Shown here: piece by piece, positions 41,914 through 50,069 of the stretch
Layout of the letters: every line of letters starts with the position of its first letter
Numbering within the stretch: the first letter of the stretch is position 1
Source of the DNA: JANWHZ01 sp035758575
GTDB lineage: Bacteria > Patescibacteriota > Saccharimonadia > Saccharimonadales > UBA4665
NCBI GenBank assembly: GCA_035758575.1
Contig: DASTXH010000031.1
Span: 97,719-161,718 of the forward strand
Direction of reading: 5' to 3'
DNA length: 64,000 bases
The notes under the pieces: generated by a model
Databases searched by the model: none
Told to the model about the DNA's origin: nothing
What the model saw: the letters and a program-made list of their open reading frames with translations, nothing else
Program-made: the position numbers and the translations under genes

Positions 41914-42348
41914 ATGCCAAAGCCACAACCCGAAATTGTAACCTGTGATCTCCTGCAAACGATACGTACAAACGGACGGCCTGCCACGGTTCGAGCGCCG
42001 TACCACGAAGGACTGCAAGCCTTTCAGGTACGCGCACACCCGCCAGAACCTACCAGACGCACCCTACGTGTCGTCCCATCGCCAACTGGAGCGGCGTTAT
42101 GGTGCGCAACTGGCGAACCGCTTCAAATAGCTACATATAACCTCGCGCAAGAACCTAAGATGGTACTCGCAGAGCCTATCGGCAAGCTAGTCCTGACACA
42201 TTCACCCGACATGGCCGTACACGACTATGCTGTGACCGCAGAACCGCCGTCAGCATACCAGAACCTCGTCCTCGATATGGACGGGCTCTGGTACTTCCTG
42301 GTTCAGGTGTCAGCCGCAGCAATCAACGCGCCGCCCGAAAAACCATAA
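41914..42348 (+). CDS. Hypothetical protein
   Basis: A 144-residue soluble protein, Pro- and Ala-rich and likely beta-stranded (TLRVVPSPTGAALWCATGEPLQIATYNL, LVLDMDGLWYFLVQVSAAAINA). It has no signal peptide, membrane helix or family motif I recognise. GAGAG lies before the ATG. It ends 13 nt before the convergent cupredoxin gene. It is supported only by its open length and codon pattern, so confidence is moderate. Confidence 0.5.
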   Translation: MPKPQPEIVTCDLLQTIRTNGRPATVRAPYHEGLQAFQVRAHPPEPTRRTLRVVPSPTGAALWCATGEPLQIATYNLAQEPKMVLAEPIGKLVLTHSPDMAVHDYAVTAEPPSAYQNLVLDMDGLWYFLVQVSAAAINAPPEKP

Positions 42349-42361
42349 CCCCTTACGAACG

Positions 42362-42796
42362 CTATTCGGTGACGATCACTTTGCCCAGCATGCTGGGATG
42401 AATGGCGCAGTGGTAGTTGAATGTACCGACCGTGTTGAACGTAAAGCTGTAGCTGGCGCCAGGTGCGATGTCGCTGCTGTTTGGGCCGCCGCTTTGGCCG
42501 TCGGTTTCGTTCACGGTGTGCGTCACGTTATCTTTATTCGTCCAGGTCACTGTAGTACCTTTCTTTACCGTGATAGAAGACGGGGTAAAGGCAAAATTCT
42601 GGATGGTTACGCTGTTTGCGTTCATGGTAGACGCAGATGAGCCGGATGACGAGCTGGACGAGTTGTTTGTGCTGGATGACATATTCATGTTATCCATGTT
42701 GTTCTTGTCGTTATTGTGCCGCACCAGGGCGTACACACCGCCAGCCGCCGCAATAACCACAACAATTCCTATGATCCACATCACTGACTTTTTCAT
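42362..42796 (-). CDS. Membrane-anchored cupredoxin (plastocyanin-like)
   Basis: A 144-residue copper protein. The signal anchor (VMWIIGIVVVIAAAGGVYALV) is followed by a Met/Asn/Ser-rich linker with many serines, then a cupredoxin domain: VTIQNFAFTPSSITVKKGTTVTWTNKD. The type 1 copper ligands are visible as His in VTHTVNE and Cys, His and Met in YHCAIHPSM. It would carry electrons on the outer face of the membrane. The ATG at 42796 has GGAG 6 nt upstream. It diverges from a DoxX-like gene across a palindrome. Confidence 0.9.
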   Translation of the reverse strand: MKKSVMWIIGIVVVIAAAGGVYALVRHNNDKNNMDNMNMSSSTNNSSSSSSGSSASTMNANSVTIQNFAFTPSSITVKKGTTVTWTNKDNVTHTVNETDGQSGGPNSSDIAPGASYSFTFNTVGTFNYHCAIHPSMLGKVIVTE

Positions 42797-42810
42797 ATGC
42801 ATCTCCATTA

Positions 42811-42830
42811 TGTGCTTTAATGAAAGCACA
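42811..42830. promoter_or_regulatory. Perfect inverted repeat between cupredoxin and DoxX-like genes
   Basis: An 8-bp inverted repeat (TGTGCTTT at 42811-42818, AAAGCACA at 42823-42830, 4-nt centre) lies between the divergent starts at 42796 and 42837. It may be an operator shared by both genes or a 5' hairpin. Confidence 0.45.
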
Positions 42831-42836
42831 AACGCT

Positions 42837-43211
42837 ATGAAATTGCAGCCCAAAATCTTCACAGCCCACAAAAGCGACCCCCAGGCCGCAGCCATCTTAC
42901 TGCGCGTGGGGCTGGGATCGGTCTTTCTATACGCCGCTATCTCCACCTTCTTGCAGCCGCTATTGTGGGAAGGATATTTTCCTGCGTTACTGCTGCATCT
43001 GGCGCCCATACACCTGGTGTTGTACGGCATGGCCACGTACGAACTATGCCTGGCACTGGCGTTACTTGCCGGCATACGCCTGCGGCTTGCGGCGCTCTTG
43101 TGCATCCTAACGCTCGGCGGCATTGTAGCCACCAACCTGGGGCAGCTTATTGTAACGTTCCGCGATGTCGGCCTGCTCTTTGCCGCGCTCGCGCTGTTTA
43201 TGCTTACCTAG
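42837..43211 (+). CDS. DoxX-like membrane protein
   Basis: A 124-residue membrane protein with four helices. The first (AAAILLRVGLGSVFLYAAISTFLQP) resembles the DoxX pattern of RxxLGxxF; the others are HLVLYGMATYELCLALALLAGI, LAALLCILTLGGIVATNLGQ and DVGLLFAALALFML. DoxX relatives are linked to redox or thiosulfate and quinone metabolism. An in-frame ATG at 42810 is possible but would place the start within the inverted repeat. It is divergent from the cupredoxin gene, which suggests joint regulation. Confidence 0.75.
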   Translation: MKLQPKIFTAHKSDPQAAAILLRVGLGSVFLYAAISTFLQPLLWEGYFPALLLHLAPIHLVLYGMATYELCLALALLAGIRLRLAALLCILTLGGIVATNLGQLIVTFRDVGLLFAALALFMLT

Positions 43212-43298
43212 GCGTATATTTTTTACAGCACTTTGAGCCTGCTGTTTCGACTATACTGTCTTTGAATAGACCAAACCCACACCCCGAAAGGAACATGT

Positions 43299-44324
43299 AT
43301 GGAACAAGATATCCTCGCGCCAGACAAGGCCGAGATTGACAACTACAAAGAAACCGATGTATTCGCCTGGGCGAACAACCTGGTACGCTTCAAGGACGAA
43401 CTGAAAATTGATCTGTTTCTGATAGACAAAAGCTACATGCTGTACAAAACCAGCATGGCGAAAGATCTGCACAAACAGCTGGAACCCTTGTTTGTCGATA
43501 ACATCTTGGAATACATCCTAAACGGCGCCGAGATCGGCCTGATTGTCCGCGGCTTCGAGGAGGCCGAGGCCGAAGACGGTGTACTGCAGCGCACCCAGGT
43601 GTACAAGGTAGACAAAGCCCGCGAGGTATTGAACTTCCTGAAAACCCAGGAGAGCGAGATAGAAATTTTCAACGATGAAGAACACGACTTCAAACGCATC
43701 AAGGGCATGCTGGCACGGATTACGCATCCCGAAATTATCCAGAAAATCTACGTCGCCAAGGTGTTGCCGCAAGCCAACGTCATGCGCGGCAAAACCGGCT
43801 GGCTGATGCGCGACGGCCGCTTCGTGCCGTTCGACGCCGACGGGGCAGTGCGCATCCCAAACGACAACCAGCTGCTGATACTCGACCAAGACTTATATGT
43901 ATTTAACCAATCCCGCCTGCAGCAATTGTTCGGTTACAACGCCAAAGAGGCCAGCATTGCCGAACAGAAAGTAGCCGCCATCCAGGCCAACTTCCGGCTT
44001 AGCTTCCCCGAGGGCCTCACCATGCAGCACTTGGTAGCCGGCAAGAAGGGCACTATCAAAAAACTACAGACCATTGACCCTACAGCCGTGAAGCAGCAGG
44101 AGCTGATGGACCATGCCGAAGAATTGGGCATCGACCTGATGGAAGATGAATCCGGCGCCATTATCATCATGGATGGTAAAGACCTGGACAAATTCGTGAA
44201 CCTACTGAACGACGACTACATAGAGTCCAACCTCACCGGCCAGCGCTACGAGATTATCCGCAAGAAACCCATCAAACCGCCCAAAGAGGAAGAGCCCGCA
44301 GGTCTGGCGCCCTTCGGCAAGTAA
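43299..44324 (+). CDS. DUF4868-like protein (KwaB-related)
   Basis: A 341-residue soluble protein. The central part (KTGWLMRDGRFVPFDADGAVRIPNDNQLLILDQDLYVFNQSRLQQLFGY) and the following helical region match the general DUF4868 pattern, the family that includes KwaB of the Kiwa anti-phage system. No KwaA-like membrane partner is next to it. The C-terminus is charged (KKPIKPPKEEEPAG). AAAGGA precedes the ATG. A RelA/SpoT-domain gene follows 67 nt later with its own promoter. The family call is moderate; a defence role is speculative. Confidence 0.55.
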   Translation: MEQDILAPDKAEIDNYKETDVFAWANNLVRFKDELKIDLFLIDKSYMLYKTSMAKDLHKQLEPLFVDNILEYILNGAEIGLIVRGFEEAEAEDGVLQRTQVYKVDKAREVLNFLKTQESEIEIFNDEEHDFKRIKGMLARITHPEIIQKIYVAKVLPQANVMRGKTGWLMRDGRFVPFDADGAVRIPNDNQLLILDQDLYVFNQSRLQQLFGYNAKEASIAEQKVAAIQANFRLSFPEGLTMQHLVAGKKGTIKKLQTIDPTAVKQQELMDHAEELGIDLMEDESGAIIIMDGKDLDKFVNLLNDDYIESNLTGQRYEIIRKKPIKPPKEEEPAGLAPFGK

Positions 44325-44376
44325 AAGACTAATTGGGTGACTGACCGAACGATCAGGCCCTCGTATCCCAGTGGTG

Positions 44377-44382
44377 TATACT
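44377..44382 (+). promoter_or_regulatory. -10 box TATACT for the RelA/SpoT-domain gene
   Basis: TATACT ends 9 nt before the ATG at 44392; a TG lies directly upstream. Confidence 0.55.
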
Positions 44383-44391
44383 AACAGCCAT

Positions 44392-45447
44392 ATGACATTC
44401 ACTCCTGTTCCGCCACATTCAAAGAGCGCCATAAACAGAGCTGGACGGCTTCTAGTATCGGCAGAAGTAGGATCAAAAGAATACGAAAAGGCTCTAGAAA
44501 TTGTAGACGAATGGCGCACCTGCCATGCCTATCCGCTCAACACGTTCAACTCGACACTCCACCGCAAGGCCCGTAGGTATCCAAGCTCGCTTGTTGCGCA
44601 AAGGCTAAAACGCCTCCCTACTATAATCGACAAGCTTGAGCGCTTTCCCAATATGAATCTTGCCCAGATGCAGGATATCGGCGGCATACGAGCCGTTGTA
44701 GACACACTAGGTGAGGTGCGCCAACTATGGAGCGAATACAAGGATCAACGCCGCTTCACGCACAAATTAGTGAAAGAAAAGAATTACCTAGCACAGCCAA
44801 AAGTAGACGGATACCGTGGCATACACCTTATATTCCAATACAATAACACGCTTGCACGAAATGGTCTCGCAGAAAGCTACAAAGATCTCCTGATCGAACT
44901 TCAAATCAGGACTCATCTTCAGCATACGTGGGCAACTGCTGTAGAAACGACTGGGACTTTCAAGGGAGAATCGTTCAAAACGGGAAAAGGCAGCAAGGAA
45001 TGGAAAGAGTTTTTTGCACTCGTTTCATCAGCGTTTGCCGTAGTCGAAGGTACGCCCGTTATACCGAGACACTCCCACATGAGTCCTAATGAAATCTACA
45101 CTGCCATTAAACGGTTGGAGGCCAAACTACGAATCCTTAATTTTATAAGCGGTCTGTCAGCCGCAGCCAATATCATGAACACTCGTGGCATTAGCGGTTA
45201 CTACTATATTATTTCACTCAACACACGCATTCGACGACTGTCTATATATACCTACACTCGCAATCAGCTTGAACAAGCGACAAAAAAATATGCCGAACTT
45301 GAGGCCGAAGCAGGGAGTGATTTTGATCAGGTCCTGGTACGTGCTGGCGATATAAAATCGCTCAAAGCCGCCTACCCTAACTACTTCCTCGATGTTAGAG
45401 AATTCGTAGAGAAAGTCCGAGTGATCCTAGAAGAAGCCCGCGAGTGA
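44392..45447 (+). CDS. RelA/SpoT-domain (alarmone synthetase-like) protein
   Basis: A 351-residue protein with a synthetase-type domain and no HD hydrolase domain. The motifs are AQMQDIGGIRAVV (cf. DxxGxR), QPKVDGYRGIHLIFQ (cf. KxxGYxSxH) and LIELQIRTHLQHTWATAVE (cf. ExQIRTxxxHxWAE). It would transfer pyrophosphate from ATP to a nucleotide or tRNA. It is longer than housekeeping small alarmone synthetases and lower in GC than the flanks, as in toxic SAS or CapRel-like accessory proteins. The C-terminal 120 residues are helical. The function is uncertain between stress alarmone and toxin. Confidence 0.8.
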   Translation: MTFTPVPPHSKSAINRAGRLLVSAEVGSKEYEKALEIVDEWRTCHAYPLNTFNSTLHRKARRYPSSLVAQRLKRLPTIIDKLERFPNMNLAQMQDIGGIRAVVDTLGEVRQLWSEYKDQRRFTHKLVKEKNYLAQPKVDGYRGIHLIFQYNNTLARNGLAESYKDLLIELQIRTHLQHTWATAVETTGTFKGESFKTGKGSKEWKEFFALVSSAFAVVEGTPVIPRHSHMSPNEIYTAIKRLEAKLRILNFISGLSAAANIMNTRGISGYYYIISLNTRIRRLSIYTYTRNQLEQATKKYAELEAEAGSDFDQVLVRAGDIKSLKAAYPNYFLDVREFVEKVRVILEEARE

Positions 45448-45453
45448 TATAAT
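45448..45453 (+). promoter_or_regulatory. Extended -10 TGA-TATAAT before a 30-residue ORF
   Basis: TATAAT, immediately after the RelA/SpoT stop codon, ends 7 nt before an ATG at 45461. Confidence 0.5.
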
Positions 45454-45460
45454 TAGAATA

Positions 45461-45553
45461 ATGAAAACCTCTCAGTTTAGAAAGATTATACGTTCAACCG
45501 TCAAGCAGCCCCCTGCCGCAGTTACGAAACGCACCGAATCGTCTCAGCTTTAG
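45461..45553 (+). CDS. Candidate 30-residue basic peptide
   Basis: An ATG 7 nt after a consensus -10 opens a 30-codon frame beginning MKTSQFRKIIRSTVKQPPAAV and ending at TAG 45551-45553. It has seven Lys/Arg and no hydrophobic helix. It lies between the RelA/SpoT gene and the convergent dehydratase gene, overlapping the latter's stop by 4 nt. It may be an antitoxin-like peptide, a plain small protein, or a chance frame behind a promoter for an RNA. Confidence 0.35.
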   Translation: MKTSQFRKIIRSTVKQPPAAVTKRTESSQL

Positions 45554-46395
45554 ATCTCACGGCGCAGGGCGTCGGGCAGGCAGGTAATAATATCCGAGGC
45601 GATCATGCCGGGCTGCGTATGCTGCTCGGCGGCAATATCGCCGGCCCGTCCGTGCAGATGCACGCCGCGCTCGGCGGCCTCGCGCGCCGGTAGCCCCTGG
45701 GCCAACAGGGCGCCAATCACGCCCGCTAGCACGTCTCCCGAACCTGCCGTGGCCATACCCGGATTGCCGGTGGTGTTATGATATGGCCCGCTGCCTGGCG
45801 AAGCCACCACCGTGTTATGGCCTTTGAGTACCACTGTTACGTGGTGCTCATCTGCAAATGCCTGCGCCGCTACGGCACGCACATCCGGTGCGTCGGTAAG
45901 CTTCACGCCCGCCAGGCGTTCCATTTCACCGGCATGCGGCGTCAGCACAATACTTGGATTAACCCTGCCCAGCGTTTTCAGCTCATCCAGCCTGCCTCGG
46001 AACGCCGCCAGACAACCGCCGTCTAGCACTATCGGCACTGATAGTGCGACTACAAAAGCCCGGTCGAATACGTGCCATGCATCATCTTGGCCGGGGCCGG
46101 TGACTACTGCTTGTACATGGCGGTCACGCGCAAACGTCGCCAATTGCTCAACGGAAGTAACCGACAAATCCGCGATACGTTCGGTCATCACTTCTACCAC
46201 ACGTTTTTCCAGCTTATTTACAACACTTTCGGTAGAGGCAACGGTAGCCAGGCCGGCGCCCATGCGCAGGGCTGCCATAGCCGCTAAAAACGGCGCGCCC
46301 ACCATGCCCGGGCTGCCGCCCACCACCAGCAAGTGGCCAAAATCGTACTTGTGCGCCGTTGCCGGCCGGTCCAAGAACTGCTGCCAGGTAGTCAT
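45550..46395 (-). CDS. nnrD: ADP-dependent NAD(P)H-hydrate dehydratase
   Basis: A 281-residue ribokinase-fold repair enzyme that dehydrates damaged NAD(P)H hydrate at the cost of ADP or ATP. The motifs are GHLLVVGGSPGMVGAPFLAAMAALRMGAGL, VVTGPG, VLTPHAGEMERL, VVLKGHNTVVASP and the nucleotide-binding NPGMATAGSGDVLAGVIGALLAQG. The epimerase half (NnrE) found fused in many bacteria is absent. The start codon is 6 nt after TGC-TACTAT on the minus strand. Confidence 0.93.
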   Translation of the reverse strand: MTTWQQFLDRPATAHKYDFGHLLVVGGSPGMVGAPFLAAMAALRMGAGLATVASTESVVNKLEKRVVEVMTERIADLSVTSVEQLATFARDRHVQAVVTGPGQDDAWHVFDRAFVVALSVPIVLDGGCLAAFRGRLDELKTLGRVNPSIVLTPHAGEMERLAGVKLTDAPDVRAVAAQAFADEHHVTVVLKGHNTVVASPGSGPYHNTTGNPGMATAGSGDVLAGVIGALLAQGLPAREAAERGVHLHGRAGDIAAEQHTQPGMIASDIITCLPDALRREI

Positions 46396-46401
46396 ACTTC
46401 C

Positions 46402-46407
46402 ATAGTA
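46402..46407 (-). promoter_or_regulatory. Extended -10 TGC-TACTAT for nnrD (minus strand)
   Basis: Minus-strand TACTAT preceded by TGC ends 6 nt before the ATG at 46395. Confidence 0.5.
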
Positions 46408-46431
46408 GCAGACCTAAAAAAACTACTGCAG

Positions 46432-47199
46432 TTACTTGCCGAGCACACTGGCCAGGGTAAGCAGGGCACCGAAGGAGTTGACCAGGACGTGCATGGCTAT
46501 GCCGAAACGGAAGCTGCGGGCACGTATGACGCAGGCAATGAGAATGCATTCCAGCACGAAGATCATGCCCCAATTAAATGGCTGCCACAGGTGCTCTACG
46601 GCAAACAGCAGCGCGCCCACGGGCACCATAACCCAGCCGCGGATGGGCAAACGCGGCAATAGGTAACCGCGAAAGTACAGCTCCTCGACCGCGGGGTTGA
46701 TAATGCCATCTATCAGCAGAGTAACAAGCGACACGGCTATAAGGGCGGGTTTAGCAAAACCGGCGGTTTCGTCGTAGCTAGGCAACATCCAATAGGGGAG
46801 GATGCCGTGTAGCGCAGTTGCCAGCGCCTCCTTGGCGGGCGTCCACGCCAAAAGCACCGCTACGGCCACTACGAACAGTGCCGGCACAGCAAACCACCAG
46901 CGCCGGATGGGCTGACGGAACGCCAGCACCGCGGGCAGCGCCCGTAATGACCACATACCGGTGGCTTTATGCGCAGCGTATAGCAATATACCCAACTCCA
47001 ACGGCGTCACTACCAAGCCGAACACCACCGGCATACTAAAGGTAAGCGGCAGGTGCCAATAGCCCAACAAGGGCGCCGCTGCCAGCATCGCCAAGAACGC
47101 TACGACGCCCGGCAACAAATGCATGGCCAGCGTACGGCGCCAACCAAACCGCGGCCAGCAGGAACGCGGCCAATCGCAGGAATAGTTTGCTTGTTTCAT
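46432..47199 (-). CDS. CPBP-family intramembrane metalloprotease
   Basis: A 255-residue membrane protein with about seven helices. Motif 1 is PAVEELYFRGYLLPRL (EExxxR type), motif 2 lies in PVGALLFAVEHLWQPFNWG with the histidine, and motif 3 in IAMHVLVNSFG. These are the zinc-binding and catalytic parts of CAAX-protease/bacteriocin-processing (CPBP/Abi) enzymes. It may process a membrane peptide or help in envelope maintenance. The start at 47199 has a -10 box 6 nt upstream. Confidence 0.87.
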   Translation of the reverse strand: MKQANYSCDWPRSCWPRFGWRRTLAMHLLPGVVAFLAMLAAAPLLGYWHLPLTFSMPVVFGLVVTPLELGILLYAAHKATGMWSLRALPAVLAFRQPIRRWWFAVPALFVVAVAVLLAWTPAKEALATALHGILPYWMLPSYDETAGFAKPALIAVSLVTLLIDGIINPAVEELYFRGYLLPRLPIRGWVMVPVGALLFAVEHLWQPFNWGMIFVLECILIACVIRARSFRFGIAMHVLVNSFGALLTLASVLGK

Positions 47200-47205
47200 G
47201 CTGTC

Positions 47206-47211
47206 ATAATA
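47206..47211 (-). promoter_or_regulatory. -10 box TATTAT for the CPBP protease (minus strand)
   Basis: Minus-strand TATTAT ends 6 nt before the ATG at 47199. Confidence 0.45.
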
Positions 47212-47344
47212 GGGAACCATATGGCATCCGCACAGTGATGTGGATCATGGTACTATACAGATATGCACTATACGCTAGCGGTATGGGTAGGCGCATAGCA
47301 GTCCCCAGGCGTTTGAGGCTGGTCTGGAAATACGGCAAAGCACG

Positions 47345-47350
47345 TATACT
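47345..47350 (+). promoter_or_regulatory. -10 box TATACT for the GH79-like gene
   Basis: TATACT ends 4 nt before the ATG at 47355, the shortest gap in the window. Confidence 0.45.
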
Positions 47351-47354
47351 ACGT

Positions 47355-48806
47355 ATGTATTTCAAACGCTCCCGGGTGGTTCTAGTCGCGGCCGGGTGTC
47401 TGGCAGGGTTGGCCCTGGCTGCGGTTGTTTTCGTGGCATTAGCCCGTCAGGAAGACGGCGGCAGCGCCATACGGCAGTCGGCAAATGTTGCCATAACAAT
47501 CGATACATCAAAGCCGGTAGCCCCCGTGCCGCCACGATTCACGGGCCTCAGCTTCGAAACCAGCAGCCTGTGCAGTATGCAAAAATGGTACGTGCAAAGC
47601 ACGCGCTTTACGCAGCTGCTGAAAAACATTGGACCAACCATGATCCGCATTGGTGGCGATACTGCGGATAAGGCGCTGTGGGATACTGACGGCACTGCCG
47701 CATGTTCGCCCGCCAAAACGGTCGTCACGCCGCAGCTTGTACATGATACCTTCACCCTGGCACGGGCAGCTCATGCCAATGTCTTGTGGACGGCAAATCT
47801 GAAAGGCTTTGCGCCCGCAGCAGCAGCCGACGAAGCAAACTATGTGGTTGCCGCCGGCGGCAGTGATCTGTATGCGCTGGGTTTTGGCAACGAACCGGAC
47901 TTGTATGTACGTAACCATGCCCGGCCGGCCACGTACACCATCCAGAGCTATATGGCCGAGTGGAATACATACAAAAAGCTCACGCTCGCGAAACAGCCAA
48001 AGGCGCGGCTGATGGGTAACGACGGTTGCTGCAGCTTGCCGTGGTACACCAACTTTGCAGCCGGCGAAGCGTCGTCGGTGTCCTTGCTGACGCGGCATTA
48101 CTATCCTACCAATGCCAGAACCGGCAAGGGTGGCCGCATACCAACCACGGCAAACCTTCTCAGCAGAACACTTATGCAGACCACTGCCGCCGATATACAT
48201 GGCTGGGTCGCTACGGCCAGCGAGCGCCATCTGCCGCTTCGCATCGACGAAACGAACTCCGCTTCGGGCGGCGGCGCCAGGGGAATGTCCGACACGTTTG
48301 CGTCGGCATTATGGGGACTGGACTACATGTTTACGGCACTAGAGAACGGCGCCGCGGGCATGGACTTTCATGAGGGCGAATCGCCCGCCGTCTACGCCCC
48401 CATCAACGAAGACCTGAGCGCCATGCCGCTATACTACGCCATGCTAGCGTTCCACTACGCCGCACCAAATGGCTATGCCGTGAAGGACACCATGGCCTCG
48501 CAGCAGCCCAACATCGCATCGCATGCGGTCGTGAAAAATGACGGCACGTTAGAGGTGGTTATCATCAACAAAGACCTAGCTACACCGGCCAAAATAGCGC
48601 TTACCACCAACAAGGCACATACGTCAGCAACGGTACTGCGCCTAACCGCACCATCCGTTTCATCGACAGATGATGTCACGTTTGGCGGCAGCGCCATACG
48701 CGGCGACGGCACGTGGTCGTCCGCGCAGAAGCCAAGTGCGATACACGGCAAAGTTACTGGCATCACCGTAGCGCCCGTCTCGGCCGTAGTAATCGAGCTG
48801 CGATGA
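47355..48806 (+). CDS. GH79-like extracellular glycosidase
   Basis: A 483-residue secreted or membrane-anchored protein. The signal anchor is VVLVAAGCLAGLALAAVVFVAL. The barrel contains PPRFTGLSFETSSL, TMIRIGGDTADK, the acid/base region LGFGNEPDLY, and the nucleophile region LPLRIDETNS, as in GH79 beta-glucuronidase/heparanase-type enzymes. A C-terminal beta-sandwich (LEVVIINKDLATPAKIAL...AVVIELR) completes the family layout. It could trim glucuronide-containing glycans on host or matrix surfaces. The upstream in-frame extension is excluded because the signal starts at 47355. Confidence 0.8.
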   Translation: MYFKRSRVVLVAAGCLAGLALAAVVFVALARQEDGGSAIRQSANVAITIDTSKPVAPVPPRFTGLSFETSSLCSMQKWYVQSTRFTQLLKNIGPTMIRIGGDTADKALWDTDGTAACSPAKTVVTPQLVHDTFTLARAAHANVLWTANLKGFAPAAAADEANYVVAAGGSDLYALGFGNEPDLYVRNHARPATYTIQSYMAEWNTYKKLTLAKQPKARLMGNDGCCSLPWYTNFAAGEASSVSLLTRHYYPTNARTGKGGRIPTTANLLSRTLMQTTAADIHGWVATASERHLPLRIDETNSASGGGARGMSDTFASALWGLDYMFTALENGAAGMDFHEGESPAVYAPINEDLSAMPLYYAMLAFHYAAPNGYAVKDTMASQQPNIASHAVVKNDGTLEVVIINKDLATPAKIALTTNKAHTSATVLRLTAPSVSSTDDVTFGGSAIRGDGTWSSAQKPSAIHGKVTGITVAPVSAVVIELR

Positions 48807-48845
48807 CGCCGTGTGGGGTACAATAAAACGTAAGTAGGGGGGACT

Positions 48846-49610
48846 ATGGACAAGGCAATAGCATCAAGCAGCTTGCGGCGATGGAATGCGGGTGCGGCGG
48901 CGCTACATGCCGTGCAGGGGCTACTGGTGCTCATACTAAGCAAGCCGTTCGCACTGCCGGTTACGGGTACGTTTTTACGATTCGATGCAGACACAAAGCA
49001 TCTGGAACCGGCCAGTACTACGTTGTTCCATATTCAGTTGCCGTATCTTGTGGCGTTGTTTTTCTTCTTGTCGGCGCTGGCACACATTACGGTCGCCACC
49101 GTGTATAACCGCACCTACAACAGCAACCTGAAGCTGGGCGTCAACAAGGCGCGCTGGATAGAATATTCGCTGTCGGCCAGCGTGATGATGGCGGCCATAG
49201 GCATGCTGGTTGGTGTGTACGACCTAAGCAGCCTGGTAATGCTGTTTGTACTGGCGGCAATAATGAACCTGATGGGCCTGGTGATGGAAGTACACAACCA
49301 AACCACCGCCAAGACCAGCTGGCTCAGCTACTGGATCGGCTGCCTGGCGGGGGCGGTGCCGTGGCTGGTAATTGCGTTTTATATGTGGCTGGGCGCCCAC
49401 GAAGGGTCGCGCGCCCCAACGTTCGTATACTGGATATTTGTATCAATCTTCGCGTTCTTTAGCTGCTTTGCGGTAAACATGGTGCTGCAGTACAAAAAAG
49501 TCGGCCCCTGGAAGAATTATCTGTACGGCGAGCGGATGTACATCATTCTCAGCCTGGTCGCAAAGTCGCTGCTGGCCTGGCAGGTATTCGCCGGCACGCT
49601 GCGGCCGTAA
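48846..49610 (+). CDS. Heliorhodopsin
   Basis: A 254-residue, seven-helix retinal protein of the heliorhodopsin family, which is inverted in the membrane relative to other rhodopsins. The retinal Schiff-base lysine is Lys240 in SLVAKSLLAWQVFA. The counter-ion is Glu106 in KARWIEYSLSAS. Both are one residue off the numbering of the type member 48C12 (Lys241, Glu107). NLMGLVMEVHNQ and His80 are further family positions. It probably acts as a light sensor or regulates an enzyme or transporter rather than pumping ions. AGGGGGG lies before the ATG. No carotenoid or retinal synthesis gene is nearby. Confidence 0.92.
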   Translation: MDKAIASSSLRRWNAGAAALHAVQGLLVLILSKPFALPVTGTFLRFDADTKHLEPASTTLFHIQLPYLVALFFFLSALAHITVATVYNRTYNSNLKLGVNKARWIEYSLSASVMMAAIGMLVGVYDLSSLVMLFVLAAIMNLMGLVMEVHNQTTAKTSWLSYWIGCLAGAVPWLVIAFYMWLGAHEGSRAPTFVYWIFVSIFAFFSCFAVNMVLQYKKVGPWKNYLYGERMYIILSLVAKSLLAWQVFAGTLRP

Positions 49611-49699
49611 AATCATCCAAAATTTGTGCGGGTGATCATATACCGCCACAAAATGCTCATGGTACACTGCCGCTGTCATTAAAAGATAAGGGGGCAACC

Positions 49700-49954
49700 A
49701 TGGGGCACGACATAGAAGAACTGGGCAAGCACATCCGCGCGCTGGAAGTAGACATCAATAAGCTGGGCGGCGACGAGTGGAAGGAGCTGTGGAAAGCCAT
49801 CCATTGCCCCGGCTGGACGACGCCGGCAGAATTCCGCCTGGTTTCCTCGGTGGTGGCACACATGACCGCGCAGGTAGCGGCGCTGACCGACCTGCGGCAA
49901 TCACTGGTACACGCCAGCCGTGAAATTGGCGCCAAAAAAATCGCCGCGAAATAG
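49700..49954 (+). CDS. Small hypothetical helical protein
   Basis: An 84-residue, largely helical soluble protein (IEELGKHIRALEVDINKLGGDEWKEL, TAQVAALTDLRQSLVHASREIGAKKIAAK). It has no known domain. AAGGGGG precedes the ATG, and a strong terminator follows the stop, which supports a real gene. It lies 89 nt after the heliorhodopsin gene on the same strand and may share its transcript, so a functional link to heliorhodopsin is worth considering, although no direct evidence exists. Confidence 0.6.
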   Translation: MGHDIEELGKHIRALEVDINKLGGDEWKELWKAIHCPGWTTPAEFRLVSSVVAHMTAQVAALTDLRQSLVHASREIGAKKIAAK

Positions 49955-49973
49955 TAGCGGATCATAAAAAAAC

Positions 49974-50005
49974 AGAGGGGGACCGGCCGTGCGGTGCCCT
50001 CTTTT
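49974..50005 (+). terminator. Rho-independent terminator
   Basis: The stem AGAGGG (49974-49979) pairs with CCCTCT (49997-50002), with further pairing inside (ACCG/CGGT), and is followed by TTT. It ends the heliorhodopsin-region transcript. Confidence 0.75.
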
Positions 50006-50069
50006 CTAAAATCTTACGGCAATAGCAGCCGCACCAGGTATAATAGGCGGGGTAAAAAGGAGGGTACAT

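Noticed and set aside
43299..44324. A complete Kiwa system
   Set aside because: Only a DUF4868-like protein is present; no KwaA-type membrane protein is adjacent.
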